From Lodderomyces elongisporus (taxonomy: Eukaryota; Ascomycota; Pichiomycetes; Serinales; Debaryomycetaceae), in NCBI RefSeq assembly GCF_030384665.1, contig NC_083679.1:992001-1056000 (forward strand): a DNA stretch of 64,000 nt. Direction: 5' to 3'. Positions 1 through 11,420 of this stretch are shown piece by piece. Numbering within the stretch: the first letter of the stretch is position 1; the number at the start of each line of letters is the position of its first letter. The position numbers were made by a program, and so were the translations under genes. Under the pieces are notes generated by a model. That model saw nothing but the letters and a program-made list of their open reading frames with translations. It was not told the DNA's origin and ran no database searches.

Positions 1-1232
1 AGTCGCTTGGTGTTGACTCTGTCAAGCAATACTCTGGATACTTGGATGTCGATGACGAAGATAAGCACTTTTTCTTTTGGGCTTTTGAAAGTAGAAACGA
101 CCCCAAAACAGACCCAGTTATTTTGTGGTTGAATGGTGGTCCAGGTTGCTCCTCTGCCACTGGTCTTTTCTTTGAATTGGGTCCATCTTCAATTGATAAA
201 TCATTGCAGCCAGTGTACAACCCACACAGCTGGAACAATAACGCAACAGTTATCTTTTTGGACCAACCAGTCAATGTAGGCTACTCATACTCATCGAGCT
301 CGGTCTCAAATACTGTTGCTGCCGGTAAGGATGTGTATGCATTTTTGGAGTTGTTCTTTAAGCAATTCCCAGAGTATGCCAAATTGGACTTTCATATTGC
401 TGGTGAATCTTATGCTGGCCACTATATCCCTGTTTTTGCTAGTGAAATATTATCACACCCTGAACGTTCATTCAACTTGACCTCAGTATTGATTGGTAAT
501 GGTTTAACCGACCCATTGGTGCAATACGAGTACTATGAGCCAATGGCTTGTGGCCAAGGTGGCGAGCCAAGTGTCTTGGACGAAGAAGAGTGTCAATCAA
601 TGAGCGACGCAATCCCAAGATGTCTCTCTTTGATCAACTCGTGTTATGAGTCTGAGTCGGTTTGGTCGTGTGTCCCAGCAACCATCTACTGTAACAATGC
701 AGAAATGGGTCCATACCAAAGATCAGGCAGAAATGTTTATGATATCAGAACCATGTGTGAAGGCGGTACTTTATGCTACAATGACTTGGAGTACATTGAC
801 TCCTTTATGAACAAGCCAGAGGTTATGAAAGCTTTGGGTGCTGAAGTATCCAATTTTGAGTCTTGTAACTTTGACGTTAACAGAAACTTTATGTTTGCTG
901 GAGACTGGATGAAACCATACCACAAGAATGTTATTGACTTGTTGCAACAAGACTTGCCAGTCTTGATTTATGCAGGTGACAAGGACTTTATCTGTAATTG
1001 GTTAGGTAACGAGGCATGGACCAACAAATTAGAATGGTCTGGCTCCAAAGGATTCAGTAAGGCGCCAGTTAGAAAATGGAAAGTTGATGGCAAGCACGCC
1101 GGTGATGTTAAAAACTATGAGAACTTTACATTTTTGAGAGTCTTTGGCGGTGGCCATATGGTTCCATATGACCAACCTGTTAGTGCCTTGGATATGGTCA
1201 ATAGATGGGTTGCTGGTGACTACAAGTTTTAA
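1..1232 (+). CDS. CPY1: Carboxypeptidase Y, 5' end outside window
   Basis: Vacuolar serine carboxypeptidase (S. cerevisiae PRC1) that removes C-terminal residues from peptides. The reading frame is open from base 3 with no start codon, so the signal peptide and propeptide lie upstream of the window and this is the 3' part of the gene. Visible family marks are the substrate-binding NGGPGCSS motif, the GESYAGHY nucleophile motif (catalytic Ser codon at 408-410), the [10 protein letters not shown] motif with the catalytic Asp, and [11 protein letters not shown] with the catalytic His near the end. Several Cys residues in the 560-780 bp part fit the family's disulfides. The match to the S8/S10-type CPY mature region is close and continuous, with no frameshift. 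Downstream is a 2-kb spacer before the next gene on the same strand. Confidence 0.96.
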   Translation, partial: SLGVDSVKQYSGYLDVDDEDKHFFFWAFESRNDPKTDPVILWLNGGPGCSSATGLFFELGPSSIDKSLQPVYNPHSWNNNATVIFLDQPVNVGYSYSSSSVSNTVAAGKDVYAFLELFFKQFPEYAKLDFHIAGESYAGHYIPVFASEILSHPERSFNLTSVLIGNGLTDPLVQYEYYEPMACGQGGEPSVLDEEECQSMSDAIPRCLSLINSCYESESVWSCVPATIYCNNAEMGPYQRSGRNVYDIRTMCEGGTLCYNDLEYIDSFMNKPEVMKALGAEVSNFESCNFDVNRNFMFAGDWMKPYHKNVIDLLQQDLPVLIYAGDKDFICNWLGNEAWTNKLEWSGSKGFSKAPVRKWKVDGKHAGDVKNYENFTFLRVFGGGHMVPYDQPVSALDMVNRWVAGDYKF

Positions 1233-3298
1233 AATGAAAACTTTGGAAAACCTTGCAATTTGTGAAAAGTTTAAATTTTGATATTGGTCTTTTACTACTC
1301 CATAATTTTTTTAGAAAGAAGAAAATCCCCGGTTTTTCCCTCTCACGGCTTTAATTCTGTTTTTTTTTCTTTTTTGTTCATTTAAGTCGCTATACTACAC
1401 TTTATATATAAACTACTAGAAACGCAATATTACTACAACAGAACTTAGTTATTAAATAATTCTTATATGGTAATGAGTTTCTTCTTTTCTTGTAGCTCTG
1501 ATTTAGATAATCTGTTGTAAAATTCTTTTTTTTTGTTTTAATTCTGCATTCTTTTTGTTTTTTTTGTTTTGTTTTGTTTTGTTTTGTTTTGTTTTGGAAC
1601 TTTTGGCTGCTAGTTTATTGGTGATGAATGGATCCTTGAGTATGAAAACTTCAATGTAATCTTATCTCGTTTTATCTATTAATTTTTTTCCTCTTATCAA
1701 AAAAATGATAATTGTATCACGTGACCATGTTTTCTAATGTATAGTTTTGTATATCTACAATGAAAAAGGTGTTACTGACTCACAAGTTAACGAGATTTTT
1801 CAAGCAAGTATCTTTAAAGTAATTATACAAAGTATAGCTTTAGCTTTTGTTTCCTGTTTGGTACAATGTGTGTTCATTTAATTTATCAGTCCAGCTCGTA
1901 TTGAATTGGAACTTGAGGTTTTGATATCAAGAATGTTTTACCGGAATATAGAGCAAAAAAAAAGAATAATAAGAACTACAAAAAGAATAAAGCAAAAGTA
2001 CTTCCAATGAACAGAGTCCTTAGCATGGGATACGGATTATGTATACAGATTTATCCAAACAAAAAACTTTTATCTGACTCATAGTACCAGTACAATTCCT
2101 TGATATTTATAGGACAAACATGCCACATGTTATGGCTTAGGTTGGTTTGAGCCATAAAAATTGATCTTAAATTCCGAGGTCACGTGATATTATACCTGTT
2201 CCCATTATTGTAAATGTTCAGCAAAAAGTAATGCGAGATCTTAAGCTTATGCATCCAGGTCCATTCTGAAATATTGAAAACAAAAGGTTTCTTTTTTAAA
2301 AAAAATAATGTAAATGAAAATGATTGAATAGAACAGTTTATTTAAATTAGAAGCTCATTCTAGAGAAAGTTCATTTCTAATTTTTCATTTGGTATTCACT
2401 TCGTATATCGATCCAAAGCCAAAAAGGAAAATTGAAAAGAAGTAAAGAAGGAAAAAAGGTTCTACTATTGTTGATTGTGATGCTTGGACGTACAATGTTT
2501 TTGTTTACATTGACACTGATGCTGCGCAACGGAATAATTACATTTTTTTTTTCTTTTTTTTTTTTTTTTCTTTTTTTTTATTTGGAATTTCCGCCCCGCG
2601 AGATTTCCACTTTGGGATCAATGCTAAACAACTTGTCCAAATGCACTCTATTTCATCATTCGAGAGAACAACAACATTTAGAAAAAACAAAAGCAAAATC
2701 AACTGAGGCGGATAACAAGAGGACAAGTAAAGGAAGGAAGGAAGGAAGGAAGGGGGGAAAAGGAAAAGAAGAAGAACAAGAATAATAGACGCTAGGTGAG
2801 ATACAAAAGAGACGAGCAATCATACAGGTATTCATACATATCCATACATTCACATATATATTAATTTCTTTGCCATTTTCACCGTTTGTTTAATATTGTT
2901 TTGTTTTATTTTATTTTATTTTATTTTGTTTTATTTTATTTTGTTTTATTTTGCTTTGTTTTGTTTGTGTGTCTGTGTTTATTATTCAATTGCTTCAACG
3001 GTTCTTGATCAGTCGTAAGGTGAAGCATTGCTTTTTGATTACTTCCTATTTCCGCCCAGGTTAAATCATCATTCCATTTGACAACTTTAATTAATTCCTT
3101 CAAGTTGATGCAAGTATTTGACAGGTTCATTTCTTCTCTTCTTCATTTTGAAAAAAAAAAATATAAACTAAATAAAACAACAACGATATACAGACTGATC
3201 TAGATAAGTACCTTGGAGAATTCAGATCACTTCTACTTACCATCAGTGATATTGATAAATTGAGGATTTCCAAAGTCTATCGACCAACAACATAAAAT
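1233..3298. other. Long spacer between CPY1 and the four-TM gene
   Basis: This 2.07-kb spacer holds no convincing gene. It contains (GTTTT)n at about 1561-1597 and mixed (ATTTT/GTTTT)n at about 2903-2965, poly-T tracts, and a mirrored set of factor sites: TCACGTGA at 1717-1724 and 2180-2187, and TGACTCA at 1776-1782 and 2075-2081. Short open frames at 2432-2785 and 2936-3130 are low-complexity or have no support. The length suggests that the downstream membrane-protein gene has a large promoter. Confidence 0.7.
1717..2187. promoter_or_regulatory. Mirrored E-box and Gcn4-type sites
   Basis: Seen directly: TCACGTGA (1717-1724), TGACTCA (1776-1782), TGACTCA (2075-2081) and TCACGTGA (2180-2187). 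TCACGTGA is the Cbf1-type palindrome and TGACTCA is the Gcn4/AP-1 palindrome in yeasts. The order E-box, AP-1, AP-1, E-box is symmetric. They lie 1.1-1.6 kb upstream of the next start codon, so function at that gene is uncertain. Confidence 0.45.
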
Positions 3299-5371
3299 AT
3301 GCTTCCGAGAAGTCTACCGCTTATACCGGTCATTGTGTCATTCCTGCTTGCCATCTCCCTGGGAGTAATTGCAATAGTACAGAATCACCATGGTTTATAC
3401 CACCTACTATACTCTATCAGTGCATTTGTATTGGCCATGGATTTCATTCTTACGCAACTATGGATCAATTATATCACCATCACCATTCAGCTCATTATTT
3501 CGATATTCAACATAGTATCTGGAATACTATTTGTTATTCATAATCCTTCAAAAGTTACAATCACAATTTTATTTATAATCAATGTTATTTTCATCACAGT
3601 TTCATTTGTGGTATTGGCTTTTTTACTAATACTGCCAAATTTGGGCACGTCAAGGGATCAACATGCAACAGAAACAGTAATAACCAAAAAGGGATCAGAC
3701 GCTACGCTTTTTGAAGCGTATCCTCCAATGGAAAGCATTTGGTTCAAAGACGAGAATACCCGCAAGGGACTTCCTTACACGTACTCAAATAATACCATAC
3801 CAATGTCGCAATCGCATCAGAGCAACATGACCCATGGTTCCTACAATGCCTCTATTATGAACTTGGATGAGCATGTGGATGAATTACGAAGACCACGACC
3901 AATTTCATCAATCACCATAAGCGACAATAGTAATAACAATAATCATAGTGGCAGCAGCAATAACGGCAAGCTCAACGAATCCATTAATAGCAGCAAACAG
4001 ATGAAAAAGCAAAGGTGGAAACTGATCAATACTGAAAAACAGTATCTTGCCAATATAAACGAATCATTACTACCACCTCTATTGCAAAATAACACTGTAA
4101 GGATACCCGAAGCAGAGATGGAGAGAGAAAATAAGAGGGAAAAAGAGTCAAAAGAGTCAAAAGAGTCAAAAGAGTCAACAGAACCTCAAGAACCAAAAGA
4201 AGATTTGGATTGCATGTCTGGACTAGAGCAGGTCTCTGGCTACCAGAACAGCATAGGTTTGATCTCATTAGATGAATACAAAAGAGCCAGATTGGTAATG
4301 GACTACAATATCAGTCCAGGTTTGCATCGCATAGTGAGCGATGGCAATTTAAAGGTAAAGCAAATAAATATTCCAAGCGACTATTTGCTCCCTGTTAAAG
4401 AAACTCCACCCGACAATATCGATCACCTAAGTGAACTTGAGCTTAAACATGAACATGAACTTGAACATGAAGCGGGACTGGAAAGAGATAGAGTCGATAG
4501 CGCACCTTCCTTGTACACATATAGAAATGAGTTTCAACAAAGTCCTCACATGATTGCTGAGCAGGAATCAGCAGTCTCGGCGTTTTCAGCCATTTCTCCA
4601 ACCACACCACTGACCCCACCAGTGCAGCAAACTGTGCAACAGCCGATGCAACAAGAACTAGAACTAAATGCGGGACCAATGACTCCTCCTGCCGAATACA
4701 CTACACCCAATATGACTCCAAGCAAGAGTGAGTCGCCGCTTAAGCGATTGTTTGAAGGCAGCCCAAGGAGGATATTTCGTTCAAGTACAACCACTGGGTT
4801 TAATACAACCAACACTAATCTAGCGCACAAACATTCTACATCGGTCATCTCAAACTTTTCGTTGAAATCCAACCGATCTTCAATATCCAAATCGAAACTC
4901 AAAATCAAGCCCAAATCTAAACCATCGTCACCAAAGAAATTGAAATCGATACTCAAGCTCCACAAACATAGTGTAAGTGTTCCCAATATAGCACATGACC
5001 CATTCCCATATCTCCATTCATCATCGATCTCTACAATGAACTATCCACAATTCCAATCACAATTCCAATCACATTCACATTCACAGTCACAGTCACGCTC
5101 ACAATCTCAGTCACAATCCTCATCTCCGCAACATACAGCTTTCTACTCGATGCGCTCACAAATGGTTGAACCAATCGATAAGTGGGATACAAATACGGCG
5201 GGAAATTATCATTTCAGCAATGATAGTGGCGATTTGATTACGGAAATGGTTACTGATCTCGATCCACCTAATGAAGCAGCAGAATCAAGAGTGAGCTCGG
5301 TTCCTAGTCAAGTCATTGGAGAATATGATAAGGAAAAGTGGAAAATCCTACAAGGACTTGAAGTAGTCTAG
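3299..5371 (+). CDS. Unrecognised four-TM membrane protein with long Ser-rich tail
   Basis: I do not recognise this 690-residue protein. The N-terminal 115 residues form four hydrophobic segments (about 8-28, 32-53, 57-80 and 88-112), a tetraspan/MARVEL-like layout. Then comes a 570-residue hydrophilic tail, very probably cytosolic, rich in Ser, Asn, Pro and charged residues. The tail has a KES tripeptide run near residues 281-295, an alternating HELE-type stretch near 380-395, and an SQ/SR run near 580-605. Short SPKR/SPRR and TPP motifs resemble phosphorylation sites. The last residues (EYDKEKWKILQGLEVV) are less repetitive and may be a conserved terminal motif. The ATG follows closely after a normal AT-rich leader. 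Plausible roles are plasma-membrane or endosomal scaffolding, but nothing in the sequence fixes a function. Confidence 0.8.
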   Translation: MLPRSLPLIPVIVSFLLAISLGVIAIVQNHHGLYHLLYSISAFVLAMDFILTQLWINYITITIQLIISIFNIVSGILFVIHNPSKVTITILFIINVIFITVSFVVLAFLLILPNLGTSRDQHATETVITKKGSDATLFEAYPPMESIWFKDENTRKGLPYTYSNNTIPMSQSHQSNMTHGSYNASIMNLDEHVDELRRPRPISSITISDNSNNNNHSGSSNNGKLNESINSSKQMKKQRWKLINTEKQYLANINESLLPPLLQNNTVRIPEAEMERENKREKESKESKESKESTEPQEPKEDLDCMSGLEQVSGYQNSIGLISLDEYKRARLVMDYNISPGLHRIVSDGNLKVKQINIPSDYLLPVKETPPDNIDHLSELELKHEHELEHEAGLERDRVDSAPSLYTYRNEFQQSPHMIAEQESAVSAFSAISPTTPLTPPVQQTVQQPMQQELELNAGPMTPPAEYTTPNMTPSKSESPLKRLFEGSPRRIFRSSTTTGFNTTNTNLAHKHSTSVISNFSLKSNRSSISKSKLKIKPKSKPSSPKKLKSILKLHKHSVSVPNIAHDPFPYLHSSSISTMNYPQFQSQFQSHSHSQSQSRSQSQSQSSSPQHTAFYSMRSQMVEPIDKWDTNTAGNYHFSNDSGDLITEMVTDLDPPNEAAESRVSSVPSQVIGEYDKEKWKILQGLEVV

Positions 5372-5916
5372 TGAAAAGGAAGCTTTCTCTAAGTTGGTTT
5401 ATAGTTTTATTTTACTTTATTTTACTTTAAATTTTACTTTATTTTACTTTAAATTTTCTCCCTGTTGATTCTTTGAATAATTAATATACTAATTATATAC
5501 CATACCTGTATCCCATTTATTCCAATTCTTCATCAATAAACAAATAAAGTGGTAATTAATAAAATAATTAAATGAATTAAGGTCTCTAAATGTATCTACA
5601 TCTTGTTTTAGTGACTTTTAAAGTAACTATATTCTTCCATCATCAATAAAAAAAAAATATGATCAATCACGATATAATCTCATCTCTTGGAAGGGCAAAA
5701 CAACCAAAGAAACAACAGTAAACGCGAAACTAATCATTGATGCAAAATCAAAAGAAACAACAGAACCACAGAAGAACTTTCGCATTCAAATAAATAAATT
5801 TTCTTTTTTTTTTTTTCTTTTTTTTCTTCTTCTTCTTTCTCTCTCTCTTTTTTTTTGCGTCTTCTTAACGAAAAATAAAAAAACACACTAGGTTGCATTC
5901 ATAGGGCATCTCAACG
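5372..5916. other. Spacer upstream of MTR4
   Basis: AT-rich spacer with ATTTTACTTT-type repeats just after the upstream stop and a long T/CT tract at about 5800-5855 before the MTR4 start. No gene or RNA signature seen. Confidence 0.6.
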
Positions 5917-8829
5917 ATGGATGACTTATTTGACGTCTTTGACGAGGCACCACAAGCTGTGCCAAAAATTGAGGAGATTCAAGAGAATGAGAATAAACGT
6001 AGTGAACGAAAGAGACCTCAAAAGGTAGTGGAAAAGAAGGAACTGGAGAATGAGAGCGAACAAGAAGAACAAGAGGATGATACAATGCCAAAGGCAAAGA
6101 AAGCCAAGAAGCAACCTGAAATCAAACCCGTTGTTTATGATGACTTGGAAATTGAAGCTTCACGCGAGGTGAGTGCTTCCGGAGGATTACAGCAGACAGA
6201 AGAGCCAAATGCTAAACTCAAATTGAAGCATCAGGTTAGGCACCAAGTCGCCGTACCACCAGACTACCCATACATTCCAATCAGTGAGCACAAGAGGAAA
6301 CACGAAGCCAAAACATACCCATTTACCTTGGATCCGTTCCAAGATACGGCAATCTCATGTATTGATAGAAGTGAGAGTGTGTTGGTATCTGCACATACAT
6401 CTGCAGGTAAGACTGTTGTTGCAGAGTATGCTATTGCACAATCACTAAGAGAAAAGCAAAGGGTCATCTATACGTCTCCTATAAAGGCATTATCGAATCA
6501 AAAGTATAGAGAACTTCAAGCAGAGTTTGGAGATGTTGGGTTAATGACCGGTGATGTCACCATCAACCCCGACGCAGGATGTCTTGTGATGACCACTGAG
6601 ATTTTACGAAGCATGCTTTATAGGGGTTCGGAAGTAATGAGAGAAGTTGCATGGGTTATATTCGATGAGGTGCATTATATGAGAGACAAGTCTAGAGGTG
6701 TTGTTTGGGAAGAGACTATGATCTTATTACCTGATAAGGTTCACTATGTCTTTCTTTCAGCTACGATCCCCAATGCGATGGAGTTTGCAGAGTGGATTGT
6801 TAAGATTCACAACCAGCCATGTCACGTTGTTTACACCGATTTTAGACCTACTCCTTTGCAACACTATTTGTTTCCATCAGGTGGTGATGGAATCCATTTG
6901 GTGGTGGATGAAAAGGGAACATTTAGAGAAGAAAATTTCCAAAAGGCAATGACCACCATTGGTGACAGTCAAGGAGATGATCCTGCCTCAACTCAAAGTC
7001 GAGGCAAAAAGGGACAAACTTTTAAGGGTAAAAAAGATGGCAAGACCGATTTGTATAAGATTGTTAAAATGATTTACCAAAAGAAGTATAATCCAGTTAT
7101 TGTGTTTTCATTCTCCAAAAGAGATTGTGAATCTTATGCATTGAAAATGTCCAAGTTGGATTTCAATAATGACGAAGAGCGTGCTGCATTGACAAAGATT
7201 TACGAGAACGCCATAAGCATTCTTTCTGAGTCTGATAGAGAGCTTCCTCAGATCAAAAATATTCTTCCATTGTTGAAACGAGGCATTGGTATTCACCACT
7301 CTGGATTGCTTCCAATCCTTAAGGAAGTCATTGAGATTCTTTTCCAAGAAGGTCTTTTGAAAGTGCTTTTTGCTACCGAAACCTTTTCCATTGGTCTTAA
7401 TATGCCAGCAAAAACAGTTGTTTTCACTTCAGTTAGAAAGTGGGATGGAACAGCATTCAGATGGGTTTCTGGAGGTGAATATATTCAAATGTCTGGTCGT
7501 GCTGGAAGAAGAGGTTTAGATGATAGAGGTATTGTGATTATGATGATTGACGAGAAGATGGAACCGCAAGTGGCTAAAGGAATGGTTAAGGGCCAAGCTG
7601 ATAGGTTGGACTCTGCGTTCCATCTAGGTTACAATATGATATTGAATCTTTTGAGGGTTGAGGGTATATCTCCAGAATTTATGATGCAAAACTCTTTTCT
7701 CCAGTTTCAAAAATCAGCGAAAGTTCCCGAATTGGAGAAGAAAAAAGCCGCTTTGGAAGCAGAAGCAAGTGGTATTCAAGTAGACGATGAGCCAAAAATG
7801 AAACAATACTATGAATTGCAGCGACAAATCGCAAATTATGAGGAGGAGATTAGAAAGATTGTTACCGAACCCGAAAACTTGCTTCCATATCTCCAAGATG
7901 GTAGACTCTTGAAAATTGATAATGAATGGTGTTGCGTTAAATCGTACAAAGGTTCATTAAAAGTTGCAATGGCCGATTCAAGCGAGAAAATAGTCCTGCT
8001 TCCATTTATTCAAGCGGTTAGTAGTGTTAGAGTTAAAAATGCAAACGCCATCAAGGCAGTGGTGCAAAAATTAGGTGAGGTGCCGTTGTTAATCAAGGAT
8101 GAAAAGGCATTGGAAATACAAAAGAAGGTTGAGTTTTTGTCAAGCAAGTTAGATAAACTGGTATTGGAATCACCAAATTACCTTGCATACTATAAGAAAA
8201 GAGAGCTTTTGTTGCAAAGTGAAAAAGTTGGTGCCGAATTACAACAGCTGACCTTTCAGTACACAGAAGAATTAAGGTCCCGAATGTCTGTTTTGCGCAG
8301 GCTTGGTTTAGTCGACGATGCTGTTGTTGGTCTCAAAGGAAGATGTGCCCTTGAGATTAGTAGTGGTAACGAGTTGCTTCTTACGGAATTGATCTTTGAT
8401 GGTTTCTTTAAAGATTTAAACCCCATTCAGGTTTGTGCACTTCTTAGTCCCTTTGTATTTGATGAAAAATCTAAAGAGCTTCCTAGACTAAATGGAGTTT
8501 TAAAAGACAAGTTTGGCAAGATTGAAACTGCTGCTGAATCCTTTGCTCAGATTCAAAAAAATGTCACAGATGTCAAAGAAGTCTTATCACCAGCCTTGAT
8601 TGAGGTTACATACAATTGGGCGAATGGAAGTAGTTTCGCTCAGTTGTGTAAATTGACGCCTATTTTTGAAGGATCTTTGATCAGAGCGTTTAGAAGATTA
8701 GAGGAGTTGATTCGTCAATTGGTTCAATCAGCTAAAGTCATTGGTGATTCCGAATTAGAGGAGAAATTTGAAGAGCTGCGTAAATTGATCAGTAGAGATA
8801 TTGTCTCAGCTGGTTCCTTGTATTTGTAA
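5917..8829 (+). CDS. MTR4: Exosome-associated DExH RNA helicase Mtr4
   Basis: Nuclear 3'-5' RNA helicase of the TRAMP complex that unwinds and feeds RNA into the nuclear exosome during rRNA maturation and RNA surveillance. The start [10 protein letters not shown] matches the family N-terminus that contacts Rrp6/Rrp47. Core motifs are in order: AHTSAGKT (Walker A, about 158), DEVH (about 249), SAT, and [10 protein letters not shown] (about 523), with the conserved C-terminal end [11 protein letters not shown]. At 970 residues it is about 100 shorter than S. cerevisiae Mtr4. Most of the loss is in the arch: the stretch from LQDGRL (about residue 655) to the next conserved helix is about 83 residues here against about 155 in S. 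cerevisiae, so the KOW 'fist' is much reduced. The frame is clean, with no stop or shift. The identity is very secure; the cofactor-docking capacity is the open question. Confidence 0.96.
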   Translation: MDDLFDVFDEAPQAVPKIEEIQENENKRSERKRPQKVVEKKELENESEQEEQEDDTMPKAKKAKKQPEIKPVVYDDLEIEASREVSASGGLQQTEEPNAKLKLKHQVRHQVAVPPDYPYIPISEHKRKHEAKTYPFTLDPFQDTAISCIDRSESVLVSAHTSAGKTVVAEYAIAQSLREKQRVIYTSPIKALSNQKYRELQAEFGDVGLMTGDVTINPDAGCLVMTTEILRSMLYRGSEVMREVAWVIFDEVHYMRDKSRGVVWEETMILLPDKVHYVFLSATIPNAMEFAEWIVKIHNQPCHVVYTDFRPTPLQHYLFPSGGDGIHLVVDEKGTFREENFQKAMTTIGDSQGDDPASTQSRGKKGQTFKGKKDGKTDLYKIVKMIYQKKYNPVIVFSFSKRDCESYALKMSKLDFNNDEERAALTKIYENAISILSESDRELPQIKNILPLLKRGIGIHHSGLLPILKEVIEILFQEGLLKVLFATETFSIGLNMPAKTVVFTSVRKWDGTAFRWVSGGEYIQMSGRAGRRGLDDRGIVIMMIDEKMEPQVAKGMVKGQADRLDSAFHLGYNMILNLLRVEGISPEFMMQNSFLQFQKSAKVPELEKKKAALEAEASGIQVDDEPKMKQYYELQRQIANYEEEIRKIVTEPENLLPYLQDGRLLKIDNEWCCVKSYKGSLKVAMADSSEKIVLLPFIQAVSSVRVKNANAIKAVVQKLGEVPLLIKDEKALEIQKKVEFLSSKLDKLVLESPNYLAYYKKRELLLQSEKVGAELQQLTFQYTEELRSRMSVLRRLGLVDDAVVGLKGRCALEISSGNELLLTELIFDGFFKDLNPIQVCALLSPFVFDEKSKELPRLNGVLKDKFGKIETAAESFAQIQKNVTDVKEVLSPALIEVTYNWANGSSFAQLCKLTPIFEGSLIRAFRRLEELIRQLVQSAKVIGDSELEEKFEELRKLISRDIVSAGSLYL

Positions 8830-9427
8830 AATTAGACGTTTTTTTATTTCAATTTTATTTTATTCTATTTTTATTTTCTCTTTTTCTTCCTTCTCATTGT
8901 TTATTTCCTTCAAATTAATATGTTGAGAATGTAGAATTGTATGTAAAAAAGTGTATGAATCTAAGGTCTTGATAAAAAAAAAATATGACTATTCAAAAGC
9001 AAGTCACGTGATTGTTATCAATGAATTACACTATGATTAGAAATTGCTTATTAGGTTGAAATAGAAAGAGTTTATCAATATTTTTTATTTTTATTTTTAT
9101 GTTGGCTCAGTATTCAGAAATAATTTAATCTTTGGTTTTTGTATACCTATAGATATATAAAATTCAATTAAAGACGGTGATGGTGGTGGTAAAAGGGGTT
9201 TTGATGGGGGAAGTAGAATAAGAAAGTTGCCTTGTGTAAGTGTGAGTGTGGGGAGGGGAAAAGAAAAGTAGTGGCGCAATAGATAACAGTTACAGCAATT
9301 ACACCTTCAAATATTTTTTATTTAATTATCCACCTCTATTCATTTGTTTTGTACAAAATATTACAGCAGCGACATATTACAGCGTCATCCTTACAATTCA
9401 ACCCAAAAGATAGTCTCACATTTTAAG
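8830..9427. other. Spacer between MTR4 and GYP7
   Basis: Holds a TCACGTGA palindrome at 9004-9011, TTTTTA repeats at about 9080-9100, and a G-rich stretch (about 9176-9256). The frame is open from a TTG at 9344, but no ATG precedes 9428. No RNA gene seen. Confidence 0.6.
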
Positions 9428-11269
9428 ATGACTGACTATAGTTCGAAAGTAGAAGTGCTCTACTCGCAACCAGCATATGTTCGTTTGAACAAGGAGAAAA
9501 AAAATGGATACATAGTACTTACCCGACCCATACTTAGCAAAGCAGAAGCTCAGAAGGCCCAATATCAAGTTCAACTCACTTTTATTGAAGAGAGCAATGC
9601 TAATGTTTCAATACTACAAAAAGTGAGTGAAGAATTAGCATTGGATTTACAAAAAAAACCAACAGATAGAAGTCGGATCATTTCCATCTCACCATCTCGC
9701 CACTCAACCACTTTGAATGAAGTCACAATTAGAATAAAGAAACCAGCTTACGGATATTATGATGGAAGTATCACCATTGGTGAACAACAGCCAATATTTT
9801 TTCACGACTCTTCTCTTGATAGTAAAATTACACAAGCAAGACTGATGGGTTTATTTGAGGATGAACTAGATATTTCATCAGGTCAAGTGCTTTTGGAAGT
9901 GATTAGGCTGTTGGTAAATGATGTTGTCAAGCAGTCAGAACAAGTATACTTAGTTAATCCACTGAGTGTAATAAGAGGACTGAAAATTGATAAAAAAGAA
10001 GAAGTTAAACAACAACAGCAACAACAACCACAACAGCAGCCAATTACATTTAATGATATATTTTCAAAAGTCGCTACGGTGACGGGTAAACTTATTGCCA
10101 AGTTGAATGACTCAGATATACTGAGAAAATTAGATCCACCACCGGATATGGATTTCGATAGTGGCAGGGTATATTTAGCGAAATGGGCAAATATGGTGAA
10201 GAAAGAGGCAGAGTTGTCCAATGGTTCGCAGTTGAGTTCAGAGTTTGTTTCAGATTTATCAGCTGAGGAAATTGCCAGGGCAAAAAGGAGGGACCCAGTT
10301 GGTAAAGATGAATGGGCGTCATTTTTTGATAGTCAAGGCAGATTAAGAATTACTATAAGCGAAGTAAAGAGTATTGTGTTTCATGGTGGCTTGGAAGAAG
10401 ATGTGCGAGCAGAAGCATGGCCATTTATCCTTGGTGTCTTTGACTTTAATGCTACAACTGAAGAAAGAGCGAAATTAAAGGAGCAATTGGCGAATGCATA
10501 CTATACAGAGTTGATCAGGAATGATTTTAGAGACGAACAGATTGAGAAAGATGTTGTTAGAACCGATAGAGAAATTTTTTTAACAGACTCAAAGCATGAT
10601 GAGCTTATTGAAGACCAAATTGCTCGCTCACCCGAATTATTTTCGATATCGCGGATTTTACACACATTTACTGTAGCTGAAGGGAAGTCATATGGTCAAG
10701 GCATGTCAGATATGCTTACACCAATTTACATTGCAGTGAAAGATGAAGCTATTTCGTATTATTGTTTTAAAAACTTGATGGACAATATGTATGGCAATTT
10801 CCTGGAGGATATGGTAAAGATCCGAGAAGATATGGTGTTGCTCAGTAAACTTTTGCAACTCATGCTTCCTGAATTGTATGCACACCTTGTAAAGTGTCAT
10901 AGCCACGATATGTATTTCATATTCCGAAGTCTCATTGTTCATTTCAAGAGAGAATTAACCTGGGAACAAGTACCACGTTTTTGGGAAGTTTCGTGGTGTC
11001 ATCCTTCAAATAACTTTGTGATTTTCTTTGCTCTAGCAATCTTGCAAGATAACGAAAGGATTGTGATTCAAAATCTACGTGCATTTGATGAGGTGTTGAA
11101 ATATTTCAATGATTTACTGGGTAAGTTGGATTTGGATGTTTTGCTTGTAAGAGCAGAATTGTTGTATTTGAAATTAAAGAGAACAATCAACATTATTGAT
11201 CGAAGCTTAAATAGAGGCGAAGAGGTGAATGTCAGCGAAGATATGAGAACATTATTACGAAGCACATAA
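9428..11269 (+). CDS. GYP7: Gyp7-type Rab GTPase-activating protein (TBC domain)
   Basis: TBC-domain GAP that speeds GTP hydrolysis by Rab/Ypt GTPases; Gyp7 acts on Ypt7 in vacuole and endosome traffic. The 613-residue protein starts at the first ATG (9428). The N-terminal part begins with the Gyp7-like SKVEVLYSQPAYVRL and ends in a Gln-rich loop near residue 195. The TBC domain covers about 325-590. The arginine-finger motif IEKDVVRT (Arg378) and the glutamine-finger motif YGQG (Gln424) are both intact, so it should be catalytically active. It is somewhat shorter than S. cerevisiae Gyp7, mainly in the linker and the spacer before the Arg finger. It converges on the RNase T2 gene with a 151-bp gap. 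Confidence in the family is high; assignment to Gyp7 rather than another TBC protein rests on the N-terminal half. Confidence 0.87.
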   Translation: MTDYSSKVEVLYSQPAYVRLNKEKKNGYIVLTRPILSKAEAQKAQYQVQLTFIEESNANVSILQKVSEELALDLQKKPTDRSRIISISPSRHSTTLNEVTIRIKKPAYGYYDGSITIGEQQPIFFHDSSLDSKITQARLMGLFEDELDISSGQVLLEVIRLLVNDVVKQSEQVYLVNPLSVIRGLKIDKKEEVKQQQQQQPQQQPITFNDIFSKVATVTGKLIAKLNDSDILRKLDPPPDMDFDSGRVYLAKWANMVKKEAELSNGSQLSSEFVSDLSAEEIARAKRRDPVGKDEWASFFDSQGRLRITISEVKSIVFHGGLEEDVRAEAWPFILGVFDFNATTEERAKLKEQLANAYYTELIRNDFRDEQIEKDVVRTDREIFLTDSKHDELIEDQIARSPELFSISRILHTFTVAEGKSYGQGMSDMLTPIYIAVKDEAISYYCFKNLMDNMYGNFLEDMVKIREDMVLLSKLLQLMLPELYAHLVKCHSHDMYFIFRSLIVHFKRELTWEQVPRFWEVSWCHPSNNFVIFFALAILQDNERIVIQNLRAFDEVLKYFNDLLGKLDLDVLLVRAELLYLKLKRTINIIDRSLNRGEEVNVSEDMRTLLRST

Positions 11270-11420
11270 TCACATCACTTGTTTTAGAACTCAATAAGGA
11301 CGCGTCAAGCTTTTGTTAGAGTTACTCAAAATTTAAACTATAAAGGTGCACTATATGCTTTTTATAAATTTCTTCCTTTATTTTGCATTTTTCCTTCCTT
11401 TTTACTTAATTTAATCTACT

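Noticed and set aside
2131..2200. tRNA-like A box (TGGCTTAGGTTGG)
   Set aside because: No B box (GGTTCGANNCC) follows and no acceptor stem pairs.
2432..2785. 117-codon frame and overlapping minus-strand frames in the CPY1 spacer
   Set aside because: They are translations of poly-T, AAGG and GAA tracts with no ordered part.
2936..3130. 64-codon minus-strand frame
   Set aside because: The middle looks protein-like, but the end is a TTTTG repeat, there is no family match, and another frame over the start is also open for a few codons.
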